A program made the position numbers and the translations under genes. The notes under the pieces are model-generated. The model searched no databases and was not told where the DNA came from. It was given only the letters and a program-made list of their open reading frames with translations. Shown here piece by piece: positions 11,590-22,648 of a stretch of DNA of 64,000 bases. Every line of letters begins with the position of its first letter. Positions within the stretch are counted from its first letter, which is position 1. Source of the stretch: Gnetum montanum (lineage: Eukaryota; Streptophyta; Gnetopsida; Gnetales; Gnetaceae); NCBI GenBank assembly GCA_015680685.1, contig MNCI01027140.1, positions 256,606 to 320,605 of the forward strand. Direction: 5' to 3'.

Positions 11590-12880
11590 GGCAGGGGCAA
11601 GCATGGATAGTAAGCAACTATTTGCACCACTGTTCATCAATGGACCATACGGACCCATCCAACAGGAGATGATCAGAAAGTCCATTGATTTAGGTACATT
11701 GACTTACGAAAACTCCGTGGCATTGATAGAGGAAATGATAGAACGCTTTCAGAGCATGATGAAACCGCTCGATATTGAAGCTCATAACATCACCGAGGAT
11801 CCATTAATTGAAACCCCCATCACCATGCCAAGTGACAAAGTTAAGATACTAAAACTAAGTACATTACTAGATCCACAACTTTCCCATGACATAGCAAAAG
11901 TGCTAAAAAGTAACATTAAGGCATTCGCTTGGTCTTACACTAACATGCCTAGGCTAGACCCTTGAATAGTCTAGCATAACATCATACTCGACCCGAAGTT
12001 AAGACCAGTGAAACAAAAAGCATGTAAGGTTAAGCCTGAGGTAGCGTTGGCGGTTCACAATGAGATCACCAAACTTTATCAGGCTAGTTTCATTCGAGCT
12101 ATTGACTACGCTGACTAGGTATCCAACATGGTCATTGTCCCAAAGAAGAATGAAAGCATTCGCCTATGCATTGACTTCCAGGACCTCAACTTAGCGACCA
12201 TAAAAGACGACTTTCCTCTACCTAGTATTGATCAACTGGTTGACTCAACCGCTGGGCATGCACTGTATCTTTTATAGATGGCTTCTCAAGATATAATTAG
12301 ATCCGGATTAATCCTGAACATCAACTCAAGACAACCTTTATGACACTATGGGGTACTTTTTGCTACACAATGATGCCCTTCGGCCTCAAGAATGTCGGTG
12401 CTACATATCAGAGAGCAATGACATTTATTTTTAGTGATTACATCCTTCACTCGCTCAATGATTACGTAGATGATATAGTGGTTAAATCGAAGACACAAGA
12501 GTAGCACGTACTAGACTTAGAATTGGTACTTAAGCATTGTTTAAAATATGAGCTTAGACTAAACCCAAAGAAGTATGTCTTTGGGGTCAAATTAGGCAAA
12601 ATGCTAGGATTCATAGTTTCAAAAGTGGGAATTCAAGTAGATCCAAATAAGGTTAATGCAATAACAAATCTGAAACCACCTAGCAACCTTACTGAACTTT
12701 GAGGCCTACAAGGTAGATTACAGTTCATTAGACGCTTTATAGAAAAACTGACGGATAAGTTGAAACCCATGAACCATTTGTTACGTAAGAGTGTGCATTT
12801 TGAATGGACTCCACAGTGCCAAGAAGCCTTTGACAACATTAAAACAACACTAGCTCAAATACCGACAGTTTATCCACCAT
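11590..12880 (+). pseudogene. E1 reverse transcriptase, broken
   Basis: RT copies the genomic RNA. The N-terminal extension (open at 11528-11965) has LLDPQLSHDIAKVL and FAWSYTNMPRLDP, shared with E2 at 18.4-18.6 kb. Core motifs follow: RLCIDFQDLNLATIKDDFPL near 12165, MPFGLKNVGATYQRAM near 12380 and the catalytic YVDD at 12463-12474. The thumb region, with LNPKKYVFGV and GFIVSKVGIQVDPNK, leads into RNase H. Several in-frame stops inactivate it. It is gypsy-type by motif order. Confidence 0.9.
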
Positions 12881-13260
12881 AGAACAATAAACCATTCTAC
12901 ATCTACCTTGCAACATTTGAATCATCTATCGCATCTATGCTTTGTCAGAAATGCGATGATGGAACTAAAATCCCTGTTTACTACTTGAGCCATGCATTAG
13001 TAGCCTATGAGCAACATTACAATGACATGGAAAGATCATGCCTTGCCCTTATCTTTTCTTTAAAGAAGTGGTGACATTATCTCTTCCGTAACCAAGTTAA
13101 TATCATCTGTAAAGACAATGTGCTCAGAGCTATCACGAACAACATGTATGAATCAAGAAAGATAGCTCAATGGAAGGTAATGATTGCTGAGTTTGACCTA
13201 CATTACATAGCCCAATCATCCATCAAAGGTCAAGTGATAGTCAATCAAATGAATGCATCA
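12880..13260 (+). pseudogene. E1 gypsy RNase H domain
   Basis: The segment KPFYIYLATFESSIASMLCQ, then PVYYLSHAL and YNDMERSCLALIFSLKKW, matches the RNase H domain that follows gypsy RTs and removes RNA from the RNA:DNA hybrid. In-frame stops are present. It is followed by a second RNase H, as in Tat elements. Confidence 0.8.
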
Positions 13261-13329
13261 CCAACACAAGATCAAGCAACGATCAATCTAGAGTTTCCAG
13301 ATGAAAACGTAAGCACAATAGACATAGTA

Positions 13330-13720
13330 CCTAATGACTACGATGCAATCCTGAACTTCAATGGAGCATCCACCTCTCGAGGAGGAAGTGCTACCGTCGT
13401 TATCACATATCCCTCCAGGGAAATCCAACCCTTTACTTACTAATTTAACTTTCCTTTTACCAATAACGTAGCAGAGTATGAAGGTCTACTCAGAGGCCTC
13501 ATGGCAGTACAAGCTTCAAACATCACACATCTTGTAGTTAGAGGCGACTCATAGTTGATCATAAACCAAGGCAAAGACGTTTACGCATGCAAAGCATCTC
13601 ACCTACAACCTTACTATGACCTAACGAAACACTTGCTGAAATAGTTTATAAATATAGAACTACAACATGTTCCTAGAAATGATAATACCCTTGTTGATGC
13701 AATGGCCACGTTAGCTCTAA
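13330..13720 (+). pseudogene. E1 second, plant-type RNase H (aRNH)
   Basis: An archaeal/plant-type RNase H follows the gypsy one. Motifs in order are LNFNGAS (normally with Asp where the second Asn sits, codon 13360-13362), NNVAEYEGLLRGL, LVVRGDS and NTLVDAMATLA. These carry the D-E-D-D catalytic set except that the first Asp reads Asn. Dual RNase H is a known feature of the Tat lineage and supports that placement. In-frame stops are also present. Confidence 0.8.
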
Positions 13721-13899
13721 ATATCTCACCCAATATGTTTTGCGCACTGTCCAATTTCATCGCGAGCTACGACAAGCCCATAATTGATGCTCCCGATGAA
13801 CTTCCCATAGCATCCGTTAGCACGACACACACCATAGAATGGTACGACGACATCAAAGAGTACCTCCTACATGGTGAACCACCTCAATATCTAATGAGT

Positions 13900-15074
13900 G
13901 CTTAGAAGGACAGAATACAAAAACACTCTAGAAAGTATACACTAGTAGGAGATACACTATGTCATTGATCCTACGAAGGTATCTTGTTAACATGCGTTAG
14001 TAGTACCGATGGCCAAACCATCATAAAACAAGTTCATGAAGGGCTATGTGGAGGGCACATAGCGCCTAAAGCAATGGCAACAAAAATCATACGTGGCTAT
14101 TATTGGCCACATATGGAGTACGATTGCTTCTCCAAGGTCAAGAGGTGTAATATGTGTCAAAAGCACGGTAATATTATACATGTTCCACCTAATGAATTGC
14201 ATACGACCCAAATCACATGGCCTTTTCAGAAATGGGGGTTAGACATTATAGGACCAATAACTCCCCCATCTTCTGCGGGACATAGCTTTATCATAACCAT
14301 GACAGAATACTTTACTAAATGGGTAGAAGTTATTCCCCTTAGAAAAACTGCATCAAAACAAGTATGTAACTTAATCTTAGAAAATATTGTGACCCGTTTT
14401 GGCATCCCGATAACTATCATCACTGATAACGGGCCACAGTTCAGCAATGTCGAAACAAAAACGTTCTGTGAGAACCTAGGTATTAAACACTCATTTTCAT
14501 TGCCTTACTACCCTTAGAGCAATGGACAAGCAGAAGCTATGAACAAGATTTTCATCTCAGTGCTCAAGAAGATGCTTACTCAGAGCAAGAAAAGATGGCA
14601 CGAGCAGCTAGTATATACGTTATGGGCCTACCGGACTACCCATCGCACATCCACAGGTAAAACACCATACAGTCTTGTTTATGGATTAGAAGCTATTTTA
14701 CCTTTGGAGTTGTAGGTACCATCCTTAAGGATCACACTCTCTAGACTCCTTGACGAAGGTCAAAACAATGCATGCGCATTTTTGACCTCAACTCGATAGA
14801 AGAAGAACGCACATGAACGCTTGATCAAATTGAGTGGTATCAGAAGAAACAACAACGACACCATCAATACGACATTCACAAGCACCCAATCAAAGAAGGT
14901 GACCTTGTTCTTAAGGCAATTCGTGAACACACGGACAAGTTCTCAGCCAACTGGGAAGGGCCTTACTTGGTCACCAAAGCATACGATAACAGAGTGTTTA
15001 ATCTAGTTGATATAAATGGTAATGAGCTTGCTCATCCAACGAACCATCTGTACCGTAAGCCGTTCCACGTCTAG
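13900..15074 (+). pseudogene. E1 integrase, broken
   Basis: Integrase inserts the cDNA. The N-terminal HHCC zinc segment (HEGLCGGHIAP...CNMCQKHG) lies at about 14035-14170. The catalytic core has WGLDIIGPI, ITDNGPQF and, after one stop, SNGQAEAMNK as the Glu-bearing segment. The C-terminal part ends with HPTNHLYRKPFHV and a stop at 15072-15074. No chromodomain is seen, as expected for Tat. The core is open at 13984-14517; stops and frameshifts lie on both sides. Confidence 0.88.
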
Positions 15075-15084
15075 ACATCACAGG

Positions 15085-15400
15085 TATGTGCACGTCCTGG
15101 AATCATGACAGTAAACTAATACCACAGAATGTCCTGGGTTATGACTCAAAACTAACACCATAGAGCGGTCCTGGCATCATGACCTAGAACTGATACCACA
15201 GAGCATCTGGTATGACATTAAACTGCCACAGTTTGATTCACCAGAGTCCGCTAAGACTATAAACTAGCTTGCCTATTCATAGTACTCCACGACTATAAAC
15301 TAGCATCGCACCATCTGCTATGACGACAAACTAGCAACGTCCAACGGGTTATGACATAAAACTAACCCACGATAGTCCGCTAAGACTATAAAATAGCAAG
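15085..15400 (+). repeat. E1 R3 repeat block
   Basis: Degenerate units of about 35 bp contain CCTGG-ATCATGAC, then a TAAACTA/AAACTAG core and ACCACAGA. It resembles R1 and R2 and marks the boundary between integrase and the 3' non-coding region. From 15400 to 15900 I see no gene. Confidence 0.65.
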
Positions 15401-15903
15401 ATCATCTCTGGCACATTCATCTGCTATTGTAACTCATGACATTTCTTCATCAACGCCTGCTGCATCATTCATCACACCGACTCTGACAACACTATTACGG
15501 CTCATTTTTTTTGCCTTAAGTTTCACATGGTGCCTCCATTTGCATCAGTCACATTCATGTCTGAAATGTTCGCTAAGTCATTCACTTGTGTTTTTCTTAT
15601 CTTCTTGGAGTTGTGTTTTCAGGATGACACCCAGTGGTGCTCATACATGGATACACTTCATGATGGTGGCAAGGTGTCACATTGTTTTTGACGCATGCAA
15701 CTAGGTTAATTAATTTGTTCAAAAGTACATTCCTAGTTCCCAATACATTCTCCATTTCCCCAACAATCTTGTTCCCCTTCCTACCCAGTTACAGTTCCAG
15801 ATACACCTAGTACACCCCAAAACTTTGAGCATATGGTTTCACACTGGGACACTCTCAAGCAATTGCAACACACAACACGGCATATGAGCATGAGTGTAAA
15901 ATT

Positions 15904-16009
15904 GAAAGAAAGCTCTTCAAAAAAAGAAAAAAAATGAAAAAGAACAAAAAAATGAAAAGGAACAGAAAAGAAAAAGAAAAAGAAAAGAAAAAAAGAGCAA
16001 AGAGCAAAA
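15904..16009 (+). other. Long A/G-rich tract, candidate polypurine primer region of E1
   Basis: About 100 bases are nearly all A and G, with GAAAAAG-type runs. They end at 16009, just before a TG that would give a 2262-bp LTR, close to the 2253-bp LTR of E2. Reading its complement gives spurious Phe-rich ORFs. Confidence 0.5.
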
Positions 16010-18271
16010 TGAACCACAAGACCCTTGGCACTTCCCATACAAGCCCCAAGCGAGAAGGCAGTTGTCTTGGAAAGAAATACTCGTGTCTCAAACCATCATG
16101 TTTCACCTCACTGCGTGGTTTTGGCTGACAAACGATGGGTTCCCTTAGATGCACAACAAGGGTCTTATTTCTCCAAAGAACACATGCTATGTCATCGTGT
16201 GGCTTTGGTTGCGACAACAAGTTCTCTTGAACCTAATACAAGAGTCTTGTTCCTCCAAAGGATGCACACATCCCATGCATTGGTTCCGGGTATGCTAAAT
16301 ACTAGCTACTAATAAGAATCAACATAGCCTATTTGCATTCATAAACATTCCTCTCCCACACTAGCACAATCCCTTGATCAATTCTCAATCTCACAGTTGA
16401 CATCATCTGAAAACTTCATTTCCTAATCCCAAGTACTTCTAAACACGATGCGAGGACATCTAGCCAAGTGTCAAAGGACAATGCCACTAAGTTGCTTGTG
16501 GTGTTTTGTACTTCTTTGTCGACACCTCTCAAGTCGATTCCTCCAAGCATCAACAAAAGGTGCCAATGAAACACCACAAAAATTTTGGCTAACACTTTTA
16601 GACAGAATCAAGCCAAGTCATGATGCTTCCCAGCATCACTAAAACTTGAGAACCATCAGAAAAGAGTCAAATGGAGTCGAATTAACCAAGAAAGAGTTCC
16701 TTGGGATACATAGGAGACTACACTGGCATCTGGCAACAAGAATTGCAAAGTTTGGACTCAAAATACTTGGTTTCGACCAAGATTGCTCCCTGCACACTGG
16801 CCTGCATGCCCAGCGTGTACCATCATAGACAGACCAAAATAGGCACTCAGAGCATGATTTCCATAGGTAATCAACTCCCAGAGGTAAGGAAACCATTAGG
16901 CATCATTCTGGGCTCTCAAAAATCAAGTTTTGACCTTGAAAAGTGGCACTTTCATGCCTATATGCTGGCCTACACGCCCAGCGTGCAGCCCAGCATGCAC
17001 CACTTTAAACAAGGTTGATTGGGAATTTTAGGTAAGATTTTGACATGGAGTCAGCCCTCAAGGAATGTTCAATGAATCTACAAGTTCACATGCTCCGAAA
17101 ACATCAATTTTATGCATCATAAGGGTCATTTTTAGCATTGCATGCCTAGGGTGCATGCCCAGCTTGCAGCACAGTGTGCACACTAGAAACATGCCCAAAA
17201 CTCAGTCAGAATGAAGCCAAAATGAGCCCCAGGACACCCTGGAGAATCACCAACACTCAAGAAACAAGGATCCAACTCCAGTATACAAGATTAGGCTCCA
17301 AAACTGTAGTTTTCATGCCCACACACTGGCCTACACTCCCAGCGTGTAGGCCCAGCGTGTACACTTTTGGAGCCTCCTAAAACCTTATCAAATCAAGGTC
17401 AAATGAGCCCAAAATCGACATGCAGGATCCTCTAGACATTAGGCATCTAGATCCATGCTCAAAACTAGCTTCATAGTTCAAAATCTAGTTAGAAATTCTT
17501 CATTCTTGCCCACACACTATCCAGCATGTGGAGCATATACACCCAGCGTGCACACGCTGGCATGGTTCACACTGCACACTTGTAAAATTTCATTCTTTTG
17601 CACTCGTTCAACACTCCACATGTAATCCAATCCAAAATTCCAGCATCCCACAACCAATCATCCCATCTCAGATTTAAATTTAACACCCAAACTTGTATAA
17701 AAACCCTGATTTTTGACCAGATCAGGGTTCGAAAATTCAAAATCTTGGCAAAAAATTTGGGCAATCCACACTTAGAGCATCCAGAACACCCACCCTACAC
17801 ACTGGAATTCTACCCTACATGCTGAGCATACAGCCTTCACGTTGTGCCTGTAGCCCAAACCAGCATACCATCACCCCTCCGCATTCACCGGGGCTCTTCA
17901 CCTGCCTTGTGTCAGATCCACAACTGCATTCAGACCGGTGCACTGTAATTTTTATTATGCAATAAAATTGCTTCATTTCTGATCAAGATTTGTTACAGTT
18001 TTCATTCATTCTTTCTTATGTCTTTATTTATGTCCTTGCACATTTACGTTTTGGTTCACGCTTATTACGCTGTTTACATATAACCCAGCGTATTGCACAT
18101 TGGCATACGTTTGGGGAAATCCTTGTCTGATTCACGTGCGGACCACCCAAGGGACTCTACCTTCGTTAGTTCCTGTTCTCCCTCAAGCGAAGGTAGGGTC
18201 TTCTATGCTTGTCTGCTGATCTCCCGATGCTTGTTCATTCCAACCTTGTACCGACGATCTCAGACAGTACA
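16010..18271 (+). repeat. E1 3' LTR
   Basis: The part 16627-18271 is directly duplicated at 1-1645. The start at 16010 is inferred from the purine tract and the E2 LTR length, not from a repeat. TATAAAAACC lies near 17695 and AATAAA near 17960, with GTACA at the end. Beyond 18271 the minus-strand E2 RT begins at once. Confidence 0.75.
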
Positions 18272-18720
18272 TGGCTAAGTCGATGTTTGGTTTGATTTTG
18301 TGAGCCTTTTACTTAATTGGCTTGACACATGGGTCTAGGATAATATTTTGTTGTATGAGCCTCGAGTCTAGGCTTGGCATGTCTTCATATGACCATGCAA
18401 AAACTTTAACATTATCAGTAAGGACTTTCGAGATGTTTTGTTGCACCTGTGGATCTAGCAGGGAGCTAAATTTCAATGTTTTTACCTCACCTCTAGACAT
18501 AGTTAAAGGGATTTCAATGAGAGGGTCCTCAATCACATCCCTGACCTCTAAGTCTAGGGCCTAGACTAGGTGTTGGGGCTAGTCTAGGGGTGTTTCTAAG
18601 GATGCAACGTAGGTGTCACAAGAGGATGGTTCAAAGTCTACTAATTGTAGATTTAGGGGTCTTGTAACTTTTTCGTAGGGACCCGTCAAGGTCAAAGGTG
18701 AACGAAGATCACCATGCATA
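18272..18720 (-). pseudogene. E2 reverse transcriptase, N-terminal fragment cut by E1
   Basis: The minus strand encodes a segment parallel to E1 11790-12050: EDPLIEIPLTM, then LLDPQVQQNISKVL, FAWSYEDMPSLDSR, and after one stop KIKPNIDLA. The E1 counterpart continues beyond KPEVALA, whereas E2 stops at 18272 where the E1 LTR ends. This defines the insertion point to the base. Confidence 0.85.
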
Positions 18721-18835
18721 GCCATTTTTCAATTGAACCTACCACAATAAGCAAATAGACCAAGTCAAGTGATACCTATTTGAGGCAATAGCATATATAT
18801 AAAGCAATGATGCAACATAAGAACATTTCTAGATT

Positions 18836-19090
18836 AAGGTCTCAGCGGATTGCCACTATGCAAAATTTGTGAATTGAAGTTGCCAGTTTAAGGTCTTGGC
18901 AGACCGTCACTGGGTTAAAAAAATGTAAAGTGAATGCTAAAATTTCTAGTTTAAGGTTGTAGTAGACCGCAACCAGGTTTAAAATGTGAGTTAAGGCTAA
19001 GATTTCTAGTTTAAGGTCGTAGCGGACTACAATCACGTAACGTTGTAATTTGGAATTACCAATTTAAGGTCTTAGCTTACCGTGATTATG
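18836..19090 (-). repeat. E2 R2 repeat block
   Basis: Units of 50-60 bp hold CTAGTTTAAGGTCGTAGCGG followed by ACTACAATC text, which is the complement of the TTAAACT repeats of E1. Position and orientation relative to RT match E1 R2. Confidence 0.75.
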
Positions 19091-19306
19091 AAAAATCATA
19101 AAAAATGAAGTAACAATTTTAAAGCATTTGTGTGGTATGTTGTACCTACGTGCTATGCTGCAGTAGGCTCATGCTACCCTGTAGGGGATAGGAATGTCCC
19201 TTGCTACTCTACAGTAGACAGAGGCACCGCATGTCATGCATGGGATGCGAAACGTTCTACATTATGAACAAGAGATGAAAGTAATAGGTGTTTTGACCCC
19301 ATAGGC

Positions 19307-19315
19307 TATAAATAG
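19307..19315 (+). promoter_or_regulatory. Candidate TATA box of the E2 antisense gene
   Basis: TATAAATAG on the plus strand lies about 155 bases before an ATG at 19462 and 270 bases before a splice donor at 19580. It lies just outside the R2 block. E1 has a weaker TTTATAATCC at the matching place on its minus strand (about 11340-11350). No transcript data are available. Confidence 0.4.
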
Positions 19316-19461
19316 GAGGTTACCCCATGGTAATTTGGTTACTTTCATTATCAGAGCCTACACCCTACACCTAGAGCGTAGCGCAATTGAGCTAAGAGAT
19401 AGCATAGCAGTCATTATGTAGTAGTTGATATAGTCGATACACCCGAGTTTTTGAGTAGGAA

Positions 19462-19579
19462 ATGGCATGCAAGAATGAGAGCAAGCATCAAGGGCTTGCC
19501 AACTTAGATGAAGGGGGCATACCCTGTGACGTCTCCCCAAGGTGTGTGTTGAGAAGCGGTAGGGGGCTCCATCCACTCG
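19462..19579 (+). pseudogene. E2 antisense gene, candidate exon 1
   Basis: An ATG-opened frame (MACKNESKHQG...CVLRSGR) ends at CACTCG/GTAAGTTG. The E1 counterpart ends at a GTAAGT donor at 11250 read on the minus strand. Removing E3 leaves an intron 1 of about 1.14 kb, against 1.12 kb in E1. The E1 exon 1 peptide is not clearly similar, so the start is uncertain. Confidence 0.4.
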
Positions 19580-19589
19580 GTAAGTTGCT

Positions 19590-19856
19590 ACGCTACCATC
19601 GTTTTCATTGTGTAATTTATCAAGTTAGATTTCCATTGCCATCACTATTTTGGTTGTCACAGTCATCGCTACAGCTACACTACAACTTTTGTTATTTCTT
19701 TTGTTGCCATTTTGGCCGCTATGCATTGGCCTTCACAACTCTAGCCGTAGCAGCTGTGGCGGTCGTTACGCTATGGCTGCACGTGGCACCAACCCGACCA
19801 CTATTGTTGGAAATGGCCATTGTTCTATTGCAAATGTTTGAGTAGTTCTAGGCGGC
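19590..19856 (+). repeat. E2 intron 1, part before E3
   Basis: The region holds scattered CTACGCTA/TACGCTATGG words and the GCGGC bases that form the left E3 target duplication. No coding potential was recognised beyond the exon 1 frame. Confidence 0.5.
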
Positions 19857-20685
19857 TGATGAGTGGCGAGGTACCCCTACACTCAACCATCCAGTCGAAC
19901 TCCATAGATGGGCTAGTTGTGGTATCTAGACAATTACTCGTAGGTCACAGTTCATTGTCTTCCCACCTGGACTAGTATTAGCTTTATCACGTATGGTTTA
20001 GTCCAAAGTGAGGTGTATGATGTGTTCCTATGCTAACACTACTCCTAGGTATGATGGTAAATAATATTAACTAAACTATGAAGGAAAGAGAGAGAGGGTA
20101 AGAGAGAATCTAACTAGCCTAAGTGTGATGAGCATCCATTCCTTAATCATCCGTACACATCTTGGACCTTGTGCATGACTACCACTGGGATTACCAAGCG
20201 CAAATCCTAGGTACGCTACTGGGTTACCAAGTAGTCACACTTAAATGCTTGTAATCAAGTCGTACTCATTCTGCATTTAACAGGAGTTTAGGGTAAAGAG
20301 ATATTAATTAAGAAAGTAGTAAATAATAATTAAATAAATAATTAAGCTAAGTGAATGCTGCAATGATGAAGTAATCTTGATCTTTATTTTTGGTCATGTG
20401 CATGTCCAAGTACGTCACACTCGAATAAGAATCCCGTATAATTACAATCACCACATTGCGGGCATGCACTGGGAGAAAGGGTTGAGAGATGAATCTAAAT
20501 TAAAAACTTACAATAAAATCTAAAGACTAATTCCCAAAAGTAAGTGTGTTTCCTTTTATTTATAGGCTCACACTAGAACCACGATATCGCAACTCCAATA
20601 ACCGAGCTTCGATAACTGGGCCTGACAGACCATGTATCTTGTATCAGGGCTTCGATAATTGGGCCTGATAGACCATGACTCATTA
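19857..20685 (-). repeat. E3 3' LTR
   Basis: It matches 24791-25500. It holds a minus-strand TATAAATAAAAG near 20560 and ends ACTCATTA, where other Athila-like LTRs here have CTCATCA. The motif TACCCCCATGACTGA that follows is the complement of the polypurine tract. Confidence 0.88.
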
Positions 20686-22640
20686 TACCCCCATGACTGA
20701 ATAACAACTTGTCCTCGAGTCAAAGAAAGTGAGGAACAAGTTCAATTGATTACACAGTGGATAGGTATGGGATTATTGACTGGCTAGGAATTTATTCATG
20801 CCACAGTGGAGGATTAAATAAAATTTGGACACAAACACAACAGACAAAACTTGTGGAACTCATGGGGTTCCTGGTAGTGCTGGCTCCTCCATCGGTGTCT
20901 TTCCTTTGTTTGGCACTCCTGGCTTCTAAGATTGATACTGTTGAAGAAGTGCCTAAAGTTTCTCCTCTTCTATCCATAGATTATGAGCTATTCATGCTGA
21001 TGTTCCAATGTTTAATGGAGTCAGCACTTTCTATGGACACGATAGCTATGGGAACACTTGATTGGCCTTAACATGTCATGTCACACACAGTCGTCATTCC
21101 TCTTCGTAGGCTTGGGCCCTGACCTCTCCACTTTTTGCTTGGATAGATTATGCAGTAATAGGAGTTCCATGATGGATGCTAAGTGATTGTGCCTCCTGCT
21201 TTGCATGTTCTACATGAAGTCCTTGGCCTCAGCCTCCCCATGGTCATTTAGTTGCACCTTGAGAAGGTCCTCCTTGTTGTCTTCTTTTAGGGGCCATCTA
21301 TAATCACATAAAGATCAATTGTTAGTAAGGTTATTGAAAAAATTTCAATGATTTCATACCTTACTCATTGTCTTTAATAAATTTTGAATTCTTTGCTTAG
21401 TGTTATTTTAGAGTTAGAATCTTTTTTCAAGGAAGTTTCCCTAAAAGTTTAATGTCAGACCTAGTTTGTTTAGGTGACACATAAAAGGACCTAGTTTTGA
21501 GGAACGTTTGATAAAATGATGAAAAAGGAAAGAATAGATTTGGCAATGAAGTAATCAGAGGGAATAAGATGATGTAGTGGTATGCAACAAGTACAAATTG
21601 CAAAAGTCATGCAAGTGGATCCTCCCCAAAGTAAGTTCCAACCTATAATGCCCTTGCATAACCACACCTTAAAATGTCCATAGGCACTAGAAGGGTTAAA
21701 TGTAATCCATACTAGTTTCACAAAACACACACATGTAAGTATCACCAAAATGAGGTAAGAATTATACGCTACACAAGACACGAGTTACAATTACATGAAC
21801 AACGAGATGAGACAGACTACAGAAGGGATTGTAGAGATGGGGGCATGAGGTAACTGACCTAGGGCACAGTGAATCCTACGTGTAAAGTGTGATTAATGTG
21901 TCATTAACCCATCGTTCCAAGATCAGGACCAAGTCCATTCCTCTTATCATTGACATTGCATTGTTTCATCCCATGATAAGCAACTATGAGAGTACCAAAA
22001 CAACAAGGTGTATGATCACTTGGCATTTTTTTCAAGGGAGGAGTGATTTTTGCTTTGTGGCACTTCCTTTCTCTTTTTTCTTCTTTGATTGTTGGATCCA
22101 AAGAAGCCACCAACCTTCAAGCATGGGTGCATGTCTTTCTAGTGGGACCCCCTAGAACAACATTGGATTTTTGAGTGCCCTTTTGATTACTCTTACTCCC
22201 ATTTTTCATTAGATCTACAAGGATCTTAGTACAACCATGTTGCATGATAACTCCCACAGACATCACCAAGAAGAATCTGCATGTCCCCTTTATGTCACAC
22301 CCTAATCATTCCCTCTTGGTCCATCCTTCTTCATTCTAGGTACAATGAACACAAAATTAGTTTTAAGTTTCAAGAATGTCAAGAATATCACTGTACCCTC
22401 AAAAAAAACCTCTTATTTGTAGAATGGATGAGTGGGTGTAATGAGTTCACTGTCCACATAATTGATCGCTCAAGACTCGGTAACATCGAACACACCTCAA
22501 CCAACAAGCTGCATGAGTTTTTTATTCATGGATGAGATTACTTACAAAAGTGTAGAAAGATAAAAAGACAAAATGATAAACAAGAAATTGAAAACTGAAA
22601 AATTGGAAAACAAAAAGTTGTAAAATTAAAGAAAATAAAA
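20686..22640 (-). other. E3 long 3' non-coding region
   Basis: About 1.95 kb without a convincing coding frame on either strand; short ORFs show no retroelement motif. E4 and E5 also have a non-coding stretch of about 1.8-1.9 kb before the 3' LTR, so this length may be a shared trait. Confidence 0.6.
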
Positions 22641-22648
22641 AGTGGCTA

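Larger units (their letters stand above)
1..18271 (+). mobile_element. E1: Tat-like Ty3/gypsy LTR retrotransposon, left end cut by window
   Basis: The 1-1645 segment and 16627-18271 are two copies of one LTR. Between them lie a primer site, gag, protease, an antisense multi-exon gene, RT, two RNase H domains and integrase, in that order. The second, plant-type RNase H between the gypsy RNase H and integrase is the hallmark of the Tat lineage. E1 sits inside the RT of E2: the minus-strand reading of E2 RT stops exactly where the E1 LTR ends. Many in-frame stops show that the sense proteins are dead. The target duplication cannot be tested because the left flank is outside the window; the right flank begins TGGCT. 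Confidence 0.9.

Noticed and set aside
15855-16220. Minus-strand Phe-rich ORFs with apparent membrane segments
   Set aside because: They are the complement of the A/G-rich tract before the E1 3' LTR; the composition alone produces the hydrophobic run.
16620-16640. TGATGCTTCCCAGCATCA as the start of the E1 LTR
   Set aside because: The window begins within this repeat, so the boundary cannot be tested. No purine tract precedes 16620, and the E2 LTR length points to a start near 16010. The short inverted repeat is not evidence for an LTR end.
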